Assembly (NCBI GenBank): GCA_964449175.1 | Contig: CAYUYH010000196.1 | Location: 1 to 5,080 of the forward strand | DNA: 5,080 bases | From: CAYUYH01 sp964449175 | GTDB lineage: Bacteria > Planctomycetota > Phycisphaerae > SM23-33 | Reading direction: 5' to 3' | Part shown: one piece after another, positions 1-5,058 of the stretch | Layout of the letters: every line of letters begins with the position of its first letter | Position numbering within the stretch: the stretch's first letter is position 1 | Notes under the pieces: model-generated | What the model was told of the DNA's origin: nothing | The model's input: the letters and a program-made list of their open reading frames with translations, nothing else | The model's database searches: none | Translations under genes and position numbers: made by a program

Positions 1-56
1 CCCTGCCCAACCGGCGGGTGGGTATGGCACGCGGCTTGCTGGCGTCCCGAAAGAAC

Positions 57-84
57 TTGACCGTCTCCGGGGCCGTGATAGAAT
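57..84 (+). promoter_or_regulatory. Candidate sigma-70 promoter of the DUF2569-like gene
   Basis: A -35 box TTGACC (57-62, five of six to consensus) is followed after 16 bases by a -10 box TAGAAT (79-84, five of six). A TG one base upstream of the -10 (76-77) makes it an extended -10. Transcription would begin near 91, giving a leader of about 80 bases before the TTG start at 173. Positions 1-56 hold no gene I can support, only a weak stem at 6-12/16-22 without a T run. Seen by eye; activity is inferred. Confidence 0.5.
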
Positions 85-160
85 TGGCGAACAGGGCCAA
101 GGCGGTCGTGGGCTGGAGTTGACCTGGGAAATCTCCGATCATGCTCGGGGAAGATGCTGG

Positions 161-166
161 AAGGAG
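161..166 (+). promoter_or_regulatory. Ribosome binding site that fixes a TTG start
   Basis: AAGGAG lies 6 bases before an in-frame TTG at 173-175. The longer reading of the same frame, from a TTG at 119, has no comparable Shine-Dalgarno sequence. The site therefore favours 173 as the true start of the downstream membrane protein gene. Confidence 0.6.
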
Positions 167-172
167 ACTCGC

Positions 173-808
173 TTGAACGACTTTCCCCAGCTAGAGCCTG
201 TTGCCCCTCCTCGGAAACTGCACAAGTTGCCATTGGATGGGCTCGTCCTGTGGGTTGCCTTCACCTTGGTCTTGAATGTCCTGTGGACGCTGATTGACCT
301 TGCACTTGCTCTATCGGATAAGCAGGAGGGATCCGAAATGCTCGTGTCAGTGTTTGAGCTCGCTCTTGGTGTAGCGATGGTAGGGTTCTTTTTTGTCAGG
401 TACCGCTACACACCATGGGTATGCATAGCTTTAATGTGGGTCGGCGTGGCAGGAGTCGTTCCCAGAGCAGTCACCACCCATGAACCACAAGTCTTGTTGG
501 TGCGAGGGATTGTGGGCGCGATATGGTCACTTTATTTCCTGTTCTCTGATCGCGTCAAGAGAACGTTCAATCCCGAAGCGTTTGAACGCGAGTTCTGTGC
601 GCCCGTTCCTCCTGCTGTCTCTGACGCGAGAAGGGACCTCTTGGAGGCGATCGGCGGTCATCCGGGCCACTGGACTGACGACTGCGAAGGCGCATTGACA
701 CGGTTTGTCCGCGAAATGAAGCTTGCCGAGTTTCGCCCCTCAAGGATCATATCTGAATTGACAGAAGCTGGAATTGACTACGGGATAGCTGACAGGGTTG
801 CGCGCTAG
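173..808 (+). CDS. DUF2569-like four-helix membrane protein with a soluble C-terminal extension
   Basis: Predicted 211-residue inner-membrane protein of unknown function, read from TTG at 173 because of the well-placed AAGGAG. Hydrophobic segments lie near residues 22-46, 57-76, 80-98 and 107-125. Right after the last one, residues 121-132 read YFLFSDRVKRTF, which matches the 'YF..S.RVK.TF' signature I associate with DUF2569 (the E. coli YdgK type). The FFFVRYRYTPW stretch before helix 3 also fits that family. Residues about 150-211 are soluble and probably helical; they end in a pattern I..L...GID...A..VA, often seen as a small helical hairpin. Base composition is unlike the neighbours: 60-base rows inside the gene give about 52-57% GC, against about 68% in a glyRS row. 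This suggests a recently acquired or weakly selected gene. It stands alone on the plus strand with its own promoter. The family call is from memory of the motif; no biochemical function can be assigned. Confidence 0.65.
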   Translation: MNDFPQLEPVAPPRKLHKLPLDGLVLWVAFTLVLNVLWTLIDLALALSDKQEGSEMLVSVFELALGVAMVGFFFVRYRYTPWVCIALMWVGVAGVVPRAVTTHEPQVLLVRGIVGAIWSLYFLFSDRVKRTFNPEAFEREFCAPVPPAVSDARRDLLEAIGGHPGHWTDDCEGALTRFVREMKLAEFRPSRIISELTEAGIDYGIADRVAR

Positions 809-816
809 GCACTGCA

Positions 817-843
817 GCGTGGCGCGGCCGTCTCGGCCGCGAG
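817..843 (+). repeat. REP-like palindromic repeat, copy 1
   Basis: Flank GCGTGGC (817-823) is followed by a perfect inverted repeat, GCGGCCG (824-830), loop TCT, CGGCCGC (834-840). Pairing extends by one more base pair (823/841). It starts 8 bases after the stop of the membrane protein gene. The flank and loop are identical to those of the copies at 887-915 (minus strand) and 4627-4653. There is no T run, so it is not a typical intrinsic terminator, though it could stabilise mRNA 3' ends. Confidence 0.7.
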
Positions 844-886
844 GTCGTTCGCAGCGCCGGGTTCCAGGGCTGCGTGGGCAAAAGGA

Positions 887-915
887 CTCGCGGGGGCAAG
901 ATGCCCCCGCCACGC
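887..915 (-). repeat. REP-like palindromic repeat, copy 2 (inverted)
   Basis: Read on the minus strand, the flank GCGTGGC (915-909) precedes arms GGGGGCA and TGCCCCC around a TCT loop (901-899). Pairing extends to 9 base pairs (890-898 with 902-910). The GAG that follows copy 1 is also present here, two bases further on. Copies 1 and 2 face each other with their GCGTGGC flanks outermost, so 817-915 is a 99-base imperfect palindrome of the REPIN type. Confidence 0.7.
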
Positions 916-933
916 GCGGGCGGGACGCCCGCG
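915..933 (-). repeat. Third hairpin of the intergenic cluster
   Basis: Perfect 8-base-pair stem, CGCGGGCG (915-922) with CGCCCGCG (926-933), and a three-base loop that reads TCC on the minus strand. It directly abuts copy 2. Stem length and loop resemble the REP-like family, but the GCGTGGC flank is absent, so it is either a diverged copy or a related second class. Confidence 0.55.
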
Positions 934-951
934 ACACATGACGGAAGTGTC

Positions 952-984
952 AGGGGCGGCCGGGCCGAAGCTTTGCCGCCCTTT
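952..984 (+). terminator. Weak terminator-like hairpin between convergent genes
   Basis: GGGCGGC (954-960) pairs with GCCGCCC (975-981) around a 14-base loop. The stem can extend through a G-U and an A-U pair into a short TTT (982-984). It lies between the convergent ends at 808 and 1026. The T tract is too short for a confident intrinsic terminator. The rest of 934-1025 shows nothing I can interpret. Confidence 0.25.
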
Positions 985-1025
985 GTGCACAGACCCAGCT
1001 TGTGATGTGCGATATCGGCTGACGC

Positions 1026-1454
1026 TCATGCCGCCGGCGGCGCGGACTGCGCGCCACCCGCCTCATCAGGCTGCGCGCGGACGCCGAGGAAACTGGCAAG
1101 CACGCCTGGAGGTTTGGTGCGCGACGCCGACTGCGAGGCGATTTCGCGAAGCAACAGGTAGTTGAGGACCGTGCGGATGGCGATGATGGCCGCCAATTGG
1201 CCTATCTCGCTCCAGTCCGGCTCAACGGCCGTCTTGAGGATGCTGCCCCCGATGAGGAATCCCAGTGCAAGCGAGAAGGAGTGGCCCAGCTCAAGGCGGC
1301 TTCGCTGGACGGCCTTGACAGACCGCCCGGGCGTGACCACGTCCTTGAGGAATATCCACAGAGCCTTGACGACGCCGATGGAGATCACCAGCATCCCCAG
1401 GCCCTGGCACAGACCCACAATCACGATGTTGACCAGCGGCAGAACGCCCTGCAT
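1026..1454 (-). CDS. DUF1622 family membrane protein
   Basis: Predicted 142-residue integral membrane protein of unknown function, in the bacterial inner membrane. Hydrophobic segments lie near residues 8-36, 55-76 and 83-103. The core RSRLELGHSFSLALGFLIGGSILKT, followed by a proline in the loop, LAAIIAIRTVLNYLLLREI, matches the layout I know for DUF1622: a charged R..LG entry, a second helix ending in IL.T, and an IRT.L.Y.L..E third helix. The C-terminal tail (104-142) is polar and Ala/Pro-rich. ATG at 1454 is supported by GAGG (1463-1460 on the minus strand) five bases upstream. It is the last gene of the minus-strand series, 190 bases after the RidA-like stop, and converges on the plus-strand membrane protein. 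It may be co-transcribed from upstream or use its own promoter; I see no convincing one. Confidence 0.75.
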   Translation of the reverse strand: MQGVLPLVNIVIVGLCQGLGMLVISIGVVKALWIFLKDVVTPGRSVKAVQRSRLELGHSFSLALGFLIGGSILKTAVEPDWSEIGQLAAIIAIRTVLNYLLLREIASQSASRTKPPGVLASFLGVRAQPDEAGGAQSAPPAA

Positions 1455-1477
1455 GGAAACCTCACATGCCGCTGTCA

Positions 1478-1520
1478 GGCCCTTCGCAGGGCCCGCCGTG
1501 CCCTGTGGCCAATGGCCACA
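1478..1520 (-). promoter_or_regulatory. Two adjacent inverted repeats upstream of the DUF1622 gene
   Basis: A perfect 17-base inverted repeat, TGTGGCCA (1504-1511), central A, TGGCCACA (1513-1520), is followed towards the gene by a 6-base-pair hairpin, GGCCCT (1478-1483) with AGGGCC (1488-1493). The nearer edge is 23 bases from the start codon. The odd-length symmetric site could be a dimeric operator. Alternatively both could fold in mRNA as leader structure or mark the end of the upstream transcript. Neither has a T run. The symmetry is seen; the role is not established. Confidence 0.35.
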
Positions 1521-1603
1521 ATGTGGTTATCGACGCGGACGGGCGGGCATTTAGGTAAGAAGGCGAGAAATCTCCGCACCTGGCCACTGCAGGAGGGGCG
1601 AGG

Positions 1604-1619
1604 GCCGGGCAGCCCCGGC
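1604..1619 (-). terminator. Possible weak hairpin after the RidA-like gene
   Basis: GCCGGG (1604-1609) pairs with CCCGGC (1614-1619) around a four-base loop, about 25 bases past the RidA-like stop codon on the minus strand. No T tract follows, so at most it is a pausing or Rho-dependent end. Such short GC stems are common by chance in DNA of this composition. Confidence 0.2.
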
Positions 1620-1644
1620 GGCAGGATGGGGCACGGTGACTGCG

Positions 1645-2121
1645 TCAGGGGTCGGCAGAGCCCGCAGCCAGCTCGACGATCAGGTCCAGCTCGACGGGGG
1701 CGTCCAGGGGCAGCTCAGCCGCCCCGATCGCGCAGCGGGTGTGCCGCCCGGCGTCGCCGAAAATCGCGAGCAGCAGGTCGCTGGCGCCGTTGGCGACCTT
1801 GGCCTGGTCGGTGAAGCCGGGCGAGGAATTGACGAACACGTTAAGCCGGACCACCCGGGCGATCGCGTCCAGCGAGCCGGTCTCGGCGGCGACCGCGGCG
1901 AGGGCATTCAGCACGGCCTGGGCAGCGGCGGCCTGCGCGTCGGCCAGCGAGACGTCAGTGGGCACCTTGCCCGTTGCCGTCAGTTTGCGGTCGGCCATCG
2001 GCAACTGGCCGGAAGTGAAGATCAGCCCGCCCGCGCGGACCGTCGGCACATACGCCCCCACCGGCGCCGCGGCCGGCGGCAGAGTCAGCCCCAGCTCGCG
2101 GAGCTTGTCGCTAGCCGACAC
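1645..2121 (-). CDS. RidA/YjgF/UK114-family protein (Atu1372-like subgroup)
   Basis: Cytoplasmic 158-residue protein of the RidA superfamily, whose best-studied members form trimers and hydrolyse reactive enamine/imine intermediates. The sequence fits the longer subgroup (cd02199-like): N-terminal LRELGLTLPP, PVGAYVPTVRAGGLIFTSGQLP at 20-41, NVFVNSSPGFTDQAKVANGASDLL at 94-117, and FGDAGRHTRCAIGAAELPLDAPVEL at 121-145. Arg129 and Glu144 align with the conserved substrate-binding arginine and the later VE of canonical RidA, so a functional pocket is plausible. The reaction in this subgroup is less well established than in RidA itself, so I give no gene symbol. The start is GTG at 2121, inside the end of scpA, with AGGAGG nine bases upstream. 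The 11-base overlap implies translational coupling to scpA. Older annotations call the family endoribonuclease L-PSP. Confidence 0.85.
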   Translation of the reverse strand: MSASDKLRELGLTLPPAAAPVGAYVPTVRAGGLIFTSGQLPMADRKLTATGKVPTDVSLADAQAAAAQAVLNALAAVAAETGSLDAIARVVRLNVFVNSSPGFTDQAKVANGASDLLLAIFGDAGRHTRCAIGAAELPLDAPVELDLIVELAAGSADP

Positions 2122-2947
2122 TGTCCAGTTCCTCCTGGTCGCCGCTGTCCGCCTCGGTGACGTATCGGCCTTCCGAGCCTTCCGGCGTCGCGGCGGCGTC
2201 GGCTGCCTTGGGCGTCGAGATCGGGCCGGTCGTCTCGCGCAGGACGATCATGATCCGGCCGAAGTTGGCCTCCTGAACGGCCCGGATCTTCTCCTGGCGT
2301 GCGAGCTCCAGCAGCGCGAGGAACAGTCCGACGATCTCCGACCGCACGGCTCGGCCCTCGAAGATCTTGGTGAAGGTCATCTTGCCCTCGCGGGTGAGGC
2401 GGTCGAGGATGTCCGCGGCGTGCAGTTCGATGGGCGTGTCGTCGTAGATGACCTCGTGGTGCGTTGGGCGATGGCCTATCGCCTCCATCACCTTGCCGAA
2501 CGCCTCCACCAGGTCCCACACCTGCGCGTCGGTCAGGTCCAGCTCGCCCCGCTCGGTCGGCTTGCTCGGCGGGCGCGGGTACTTCAGCGCCTGCTGCGTT
2601 CCGGCGTCGTAAAGCTCGCCGGCGGCGTCCTTGAAGGCCTTGTACTCCAGGAGCTGGCGGACAAGCTCGGCCCGCGGGTCGATGGCAACACCCTCGGCGC
2701 CCTCTTCCGGCGGCGGCGACGGCAGCAGCATCCGCGTCTTGATCTCCATCAGTGTCGCAGCCAGCACGAGGAACTCGCCCGCGAGGTTCGGGTCGAGGTG
2801 CTTGAGCATGTCCACGTAGCGGACGTACTGGTCGGCGATCCGCGCGATGGGAATGTCGTAGATGTCCACCTCTTCGCGGCGGATGAGATACAGCAGCAGG
2901 TCCAGCGGGCCGTTGTAGACGTCCAGATTAACGCGGTATTCGGTCAT
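2111..2947 (-). CDS. scpA: Segregation and condensation protein A (kleisin subunit of SMC-ScpAB)
   Basis: Cytoplasmic, nucleoid-associated kleisin (278 residues) that bridges the Smc dimer and recruits ScpB to form bacterial condensin. The N-terminal Smc-neck-binding region is clear: YNGPLDLLLYLIRREEVDIYDIPI (11-34), IADQYVRYVDML, then AGEFLVLAATLMEIKTRMLLP (56-76). A variable acidic linker follows, with LVRQLLEYKAFKDAA at 95-109. The C-terminal winged helix that contacts the Smc head lies at about 190-237 (MTFTKIFE ... GLFLALLELARQEKIRAVQ). Residues 238-278 are an acidic, low-complexity tail. Length is within the usual 230-280. It follows glyRS by 61 bases and overlaps the RidA-like gene by 11. 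No scpB lies immediately downstream, although the two are often adjacent; it must be elsewhere. ATG at 2947 has only a weak purine-rich upstream sequence (GGGGCGAAG). Confidence 0.93.
   Translation of the reverse strand: MTEYRVNLDVYNGPLDLLLYLIRREEVDIYDIPIARIADQYVRYVDMLKHLDPNLAGEFLVLAATLMEIKTRMLLPSPPPEEGAEGVAIDPRAELVRQLLEYKAFKDAAGELYDAGTQQALKYPRPPSKPTERGELDLTDAQVWDLVEAFGKVMEAIGHRPTHHEVIYDDTPIELHAADILDRLTREGKMTFTKIFEGRAVRSEIVGLFLALLELARQEKIRAVQEANFGRIMIVLRETTGPISTPKAADAAATPEGSEGRYVTEADSGDQEELDSVG
2131..2136 (-). promoter_or_regulatory. Shine-Dalgarno of the RidA-like gene, inside scpA
   Basis: AGGAGG on the minus strand lies nine bases before the GTG at 2121 and is embedded in the final codons of scpA. 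It decides the GTG start. Because it sits in translated sequence, ribosomes finishing scpA probably help initiation. Confidence 0.65.
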
Positions 2948-2959
2948 CTTCGCCCCAAG

Positions 2960-2989
2960 AGAATATCACGTCCGAGACAGACGTGCCAC
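2960..2989 (-). promoter_or_regulatory. Possible internal promoter before scpA with an overlapping inverted repeat
   Basis: On the minus strand an extended -10, TG-A-TATTCT (2968-2960), follows a poor -35, GTGGCA (2989-2984), with an 18-base spacer. A transcript would have a very short leader before the ATG at 2947. A 6-base-pair inverted repeat, CACGTC (2967-2972) with GACGTG (2980-2985), overlaps the spacer and could be an operator. Both signals are weak, and the gene can also be served by read-through from glyRS. Confidence 0.25.
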
Positions 2990-3008
2990 AGGCGTGCCGC
3001 GGGTCGCC

Positions 3009-4520
3009 CTACTTCAGGCGATCCTGGACGTACGCGACGACCTCCTCCGTCGCGACGCGGTCCTGCTTGAGCGAGTCGCGGTCGCGGACGGTGACGGTCT
3101 GGTCTTCGAGCGTCTGGCCGTCGACGGTGATGCAGAACGGCGTGCCGGCCTCGTCCTGGCGCCGGTAGCGTCGCCCGACCGCGCCCTTCTCGTCGTAGAA
3201 GCTGGCCAGCCCGGCGGCCTTGAAGGCCTCGTGAATCCTCGTGGCCGCCTCGGGCATGCCGTCCTTCTTGACCAGGGGGAAGACGGCCGCCTTGACCGGG
3301 GCGAGCCGCGGGTGGAGCTTCATGACGGTCCGCGGCTGGGGCTTGCCGTGCTCGTCGGGGGCGGTGTCCTCACAGTACGCCTCGCAGAGGAACGCCAGCG
3401 TCGCCCGGTCCACCCCGCCGGACGGCTCGATGACGTAGGGGAGGAACCGCTCCTTGGCCTCGTCGTCGAAGTAGGTCATGTCGCGCCCGGAGAACTTCTG
3501 GTGCTCGGTGAGGTCGAAGTCCGTCCGGTTGGCCACGCCCTCCAGCTCGGCTGTCCCGAATGGGAACTCGTACTCGATGTCCGCGCACGCCCGGGCGTAG
3601 TGGGCCAGCTCGTCCTCCTCGTGGTCGCGCAGGCGCAGCTTGCTGCTGGTCAGCCCCAGGCCGACGTACCAGTTGAACCGCTCGTCGCGCCAATACTCGT
3701 ACCACTTGTCGCCCTGGGACGGGTGGCAGAAGAACTCGATCTCCATCTGCTCAAACTCGCGGCTGCGGAACGTGTAGTTGCGCGGGTTGATCTCGTTGCG
3801 GAAGCTCTTGCCGATCTGCGCGATGCCGAACGGCACCTTGACGCGGCTGGAGTCCACCACGTTGCGGTAGTTGGCGAAGATGCCCTGGGCCGTCTCGGGC
3901 CGGAGGTACGCCAGCGCGGAGGAGTCCTCCATCGCGCCGACGTAGGTCTTGAACATCATGTTGAACTTGCGTGCGTCGGTCAGGCCCTGGCTGCACAGCG
4001 GGCAGAGGGCCTCGACGCCCTCGGGCAGCTTGTCGACGCGGGCGACGTTCCATGTGAGCGTCTCGCCCCGCTGGTCGAGGCGGCGGCGAGTCTTGCTACT
4101 CGCTGCGTCGTAGGCGGCGGCGCGGGCTCCCCGTTCGTCGTCGGCCTCCACGCCGGCCGACAGCAGCACGTTGTCGCCGTCCTTCGCGACCACGTAGAAC
4201 ACCTTGTCGGCGCGGAAGCGTGCCTTGCAGCCGCGGCAGTCGACCAGCGGGTCGTTGAAGTTCACCACGTGCCCGGACGCCTCCCAGACCTTCGGGTTCA
4301 TGATGATCGTGCAGTCCAGGCCGACCATGTCGTCGCGCTTGCGGACGACGTCGGTCCACCAGGCGTCCTTGATGTTCCGCTTCAGCTCCACGCCGAGCGG
4401 GCCGTAGTCCCAGAAGCCGTTGATCCCGCCGTATATCTCGCTCGAGGGGAAGATGAACCCCCGCCGCTTGCACAGGGACACGAGTTTCTCCATCAACGTG
4501 CTGCCGCTCTGCTCTGCCAT
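3009..4520 (-). CDS. glyQS: Glycyl-tRNA synthetase, single-chain (alpha2) class II type
   Basis: Cytoplasmic enzyme of 503 residues that attaches glycine to tRNA-Gly using ATP. It is the dimeric eukaryote/archaea-like form, not the alpha2beta2 GlyQ/GlyS form. Class II motifs are visible: motif 1 around GGINGFWDYGPLGVELK (32-47), motif 2 FRNEINPRNYTFRSREFEQMEIEFF (240-264), and motif 3 with EPSGGVDRATLAF (365-377). YLRPETAQGIFANY at 205-218 is the family hallmark. Two Cys pairs, CRGC (95-98) and CPLC (173-176), flank an insertion and could bind zinc. The anticodon-binding domain occupies about 397-503. I chose ATG at 4520. The frame stays open to a TTG at 4598, but that extension contains the probable promoter, is low in conserved features, and lacks a ribosome site. 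GGAG lies 11 bases before the chosen start, a somewhat long spacing. It probably heads an operon with scpA and the RidA-like gene. The gene is called glyS or glyQS in different genomes. Confidence 0.95.
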   Translation of the reverse strand: MAEQSGSTLMEKLVSLCKRRGFIFPSSEIYGGINGFWDYGPLGVELKRNIKDAWWTDVVRKRDDMVGLDCTIIMNPKVWEASGHVVNFNDPLVDCRGCKARFRADKVFYVVAKDGDNVLLSAGVEADDERGARAAAYDAASSKTRRRLDQRGETLTWNVARVDKLPEGVEALCPLCSQGLTDARKFNMMFKTYVGAMEDSSALAYLRPETAQGIFANYRNVVDSSRVKVPFGIAQIGKSFRNEINPRNYTFRSREFEQMEIEFFCHPSQGDKWYEYWRDERFNWYVGLGLTSSKLRLRDHEEDELAHYARACADIEYEFPFGTAELEGVANRTDFDLTEHQKFSGRDMTYFDDEAKERFLPYVIEPSGGVDRATLAFLCEAYCEDTAPDEHGKPQPRTVMKLHPRLAPVKAAVFPLVKKDGMPEAATRIHEAFKAAGLASFYDEKGAVGRRYRRQDEAGTPFCITVDGQTLEDQTVTVRDRDSLKQDRVATEEVVAYVQDRLK

Positions 4521-4538
4521 GTGACTCTTCGCTCCGAT

Positions 4539-4554
4539 GCCCGCCGCGGCGGGC
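4539..4554 (-). repeat. 16-base perfect palindrome in the glyRS leader
   Basis: GCCCGCCG (4539-4546) is followed directly by its reverse complement CGGCGGGC (4547-4554). In RNA it would form a six-pair stem with a CGCG loop, 18 bases before the glyRS ATG. It might affect translation or bind a dimeric regulator. The leader of about 50 bases is far too short for a T-box. Confidence 0.4.
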
Positions 4555-4576
4555 GCGTGGGTTGACAAGGGGGATG

Positions 4577-4605
4577 ATGATATGAGCCTGCCCGCCAAAA
4601 CTCAA
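4577..4605 (-). promoter_or_regulatory. Candidate sigma-70 promoter of glyRS
   Basis: On the minus strand, -35 TTGAGT (4605-4600, four of six) and -10 TATCAT (4582-4577, five of six) are separated by exactly 17 bases. Transcription would start near 4570, about 50 bases before the ATG at 4520. It lies only 15 bases past the stop of the preceding membrane protein gene, so the synthetase can be expressed independently. Its position inside the N-terminally extended reading frame argues against the longer start. Confidence 0.6.
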
Positions 4606-4620
4606 GGCCGGCGGTGACGT

Positions 4621-5058
4621 TCAGGAGCGTGGCACGGGCGTCTCGCCCGCGTGCGTCAGGGCCAAGATGACCCTGGCTGCCAGCGCCCATACAACTGCAA
4701 GGACACCTGCGACAAGACATGCGGCCCCTGCCAGGGCCAGCGACGTCCAGAGGGCGCGCGGGCTGGGTGTGGCGGCGGCGAAGGCGACCGCGGCCAGGCC
4801 GAGAATCGGAATCATCGCCTTCGCGACAGCAGCGTCCGCTCGCGGCCAGGGCAGGCGTTCCGGCCTGCCGAGCTCGCCCGCGCCGGCGACCAGCCAGGCC
4901 ATCGCCACCTGGCCGGTCCACAGCCCGCAGGCCAGCCGCCACGCCGGGCCGAGGTCGATGATGTGCAATCCGCCGAGCATCGCCGCCAGAATCGCCGCCG
5001 ACTGGACGGCCAGCACGCCCGCCGGCGGCAGGCCGAACCGCCACACACTCCGCGCCAT
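4621..5058 (-). CDS. Small four-helix membrane protein, unrecognised
   Basis: Predicted 145-residue integral membrane protein; I do not recognise its family. Hydrophobic segments lie at roughly 10-32, 40-60, 78-96 and 103-134, with short polar loops (one is GELGRPERLPWPRADAAVAK at 61-80) and no catalytic motif I can name. The preferred start is ATG at 5058, because GGAGG lies eight bases upstream; a GTG at 5061 or a TTG at 5076 are alternatives. Only 22 bases of upstream sequence are in the window, so a longer protein starting beyond the edge cannot be excluded. The last residues, HAGETPVPRS, are encoded by a REP-like repeat, so the native C-terminus may have been replaced or extended by repeat insertion. 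The gene ends 15 bases before the glyRS promoter and runs in the same direction. Confidence 0.6.
   Translation of the reverse strand: MARSVWRFGLPPAGVLAVQSAAILAAMLGGLHIIDLGPAWRLACGLWTGQVAMAWLVAGAGELGRPERLPWPRADAAVAKAMIPILGLAAVAFAAATPSPRALWTSLALAGAACLVAGVLAVVWALAARVILALTHAGETPVPRS
4627..4653 (+). repeat. REP-like palindromic repeat, copy 3, inside a coding end
   Basis: Flank GCGTGGC (4627-4633) is followed by ACGGGCG (4634-4640), loop TCT, CGCCCGC (4644-4650). Six of seven arm positions pair; the outermost is A/C. It has the same flank and loop as the copies at 817-843 and 887-915. On the minus strand it encodes the C-terminal residues of the membrane protein gene that ends at 4621. Confidence 0.7.

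Noticed and set aside
6..22. Hairpin at the left edge as a terminator of an upstream gene
   Set aside because: It has a seven-base stem with one mismatch and no T run, and too little flanking sequence is in the window to support it.
817..933. CRISPR array
   Set aside because: The units are inverted palindromes with different stems and no regular spacers, and no cas genes are nearby.
740..1165. Small frames across the convergent intergenic region
   Set aside because: They translate the palindromic repeats into Arg/Pro/Ala-rich peptides and have no plausible ribosome site.
1162..1814. Plus-strand frames of 130 and 205 codons opposite the DUF1622 gene
   Set aside because: They are shadows of the minus-strand gene and its hairpin-rich upstream region, with Arg/Pro/Gly-rich products and no family resemblance.
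1739..3070. Plus-strand open frame of 443 codons across the RidA-like and scpA genes
   Set aside because: It runs antisense to two recognised genes and crosses their boundary. Composition is low-complexity Arg/Ala/Leu with no motif.
2994..4565. Plus-strand open frame of 523 codons opposite glyRS
   Set aside because: It is antisense to an unambiguous synthetase and its product is Val/Leu/Ala/Arg-rich with no recognisable domain. Long antisense frames arise routinely from GC-rich third positions.
4521..4600. T-box or other riboswitch upstream of glyRS
   Set aside because: The leader from the predicted transcription start is only about 50 bases, with no specifier-loop or antiterminator elements.
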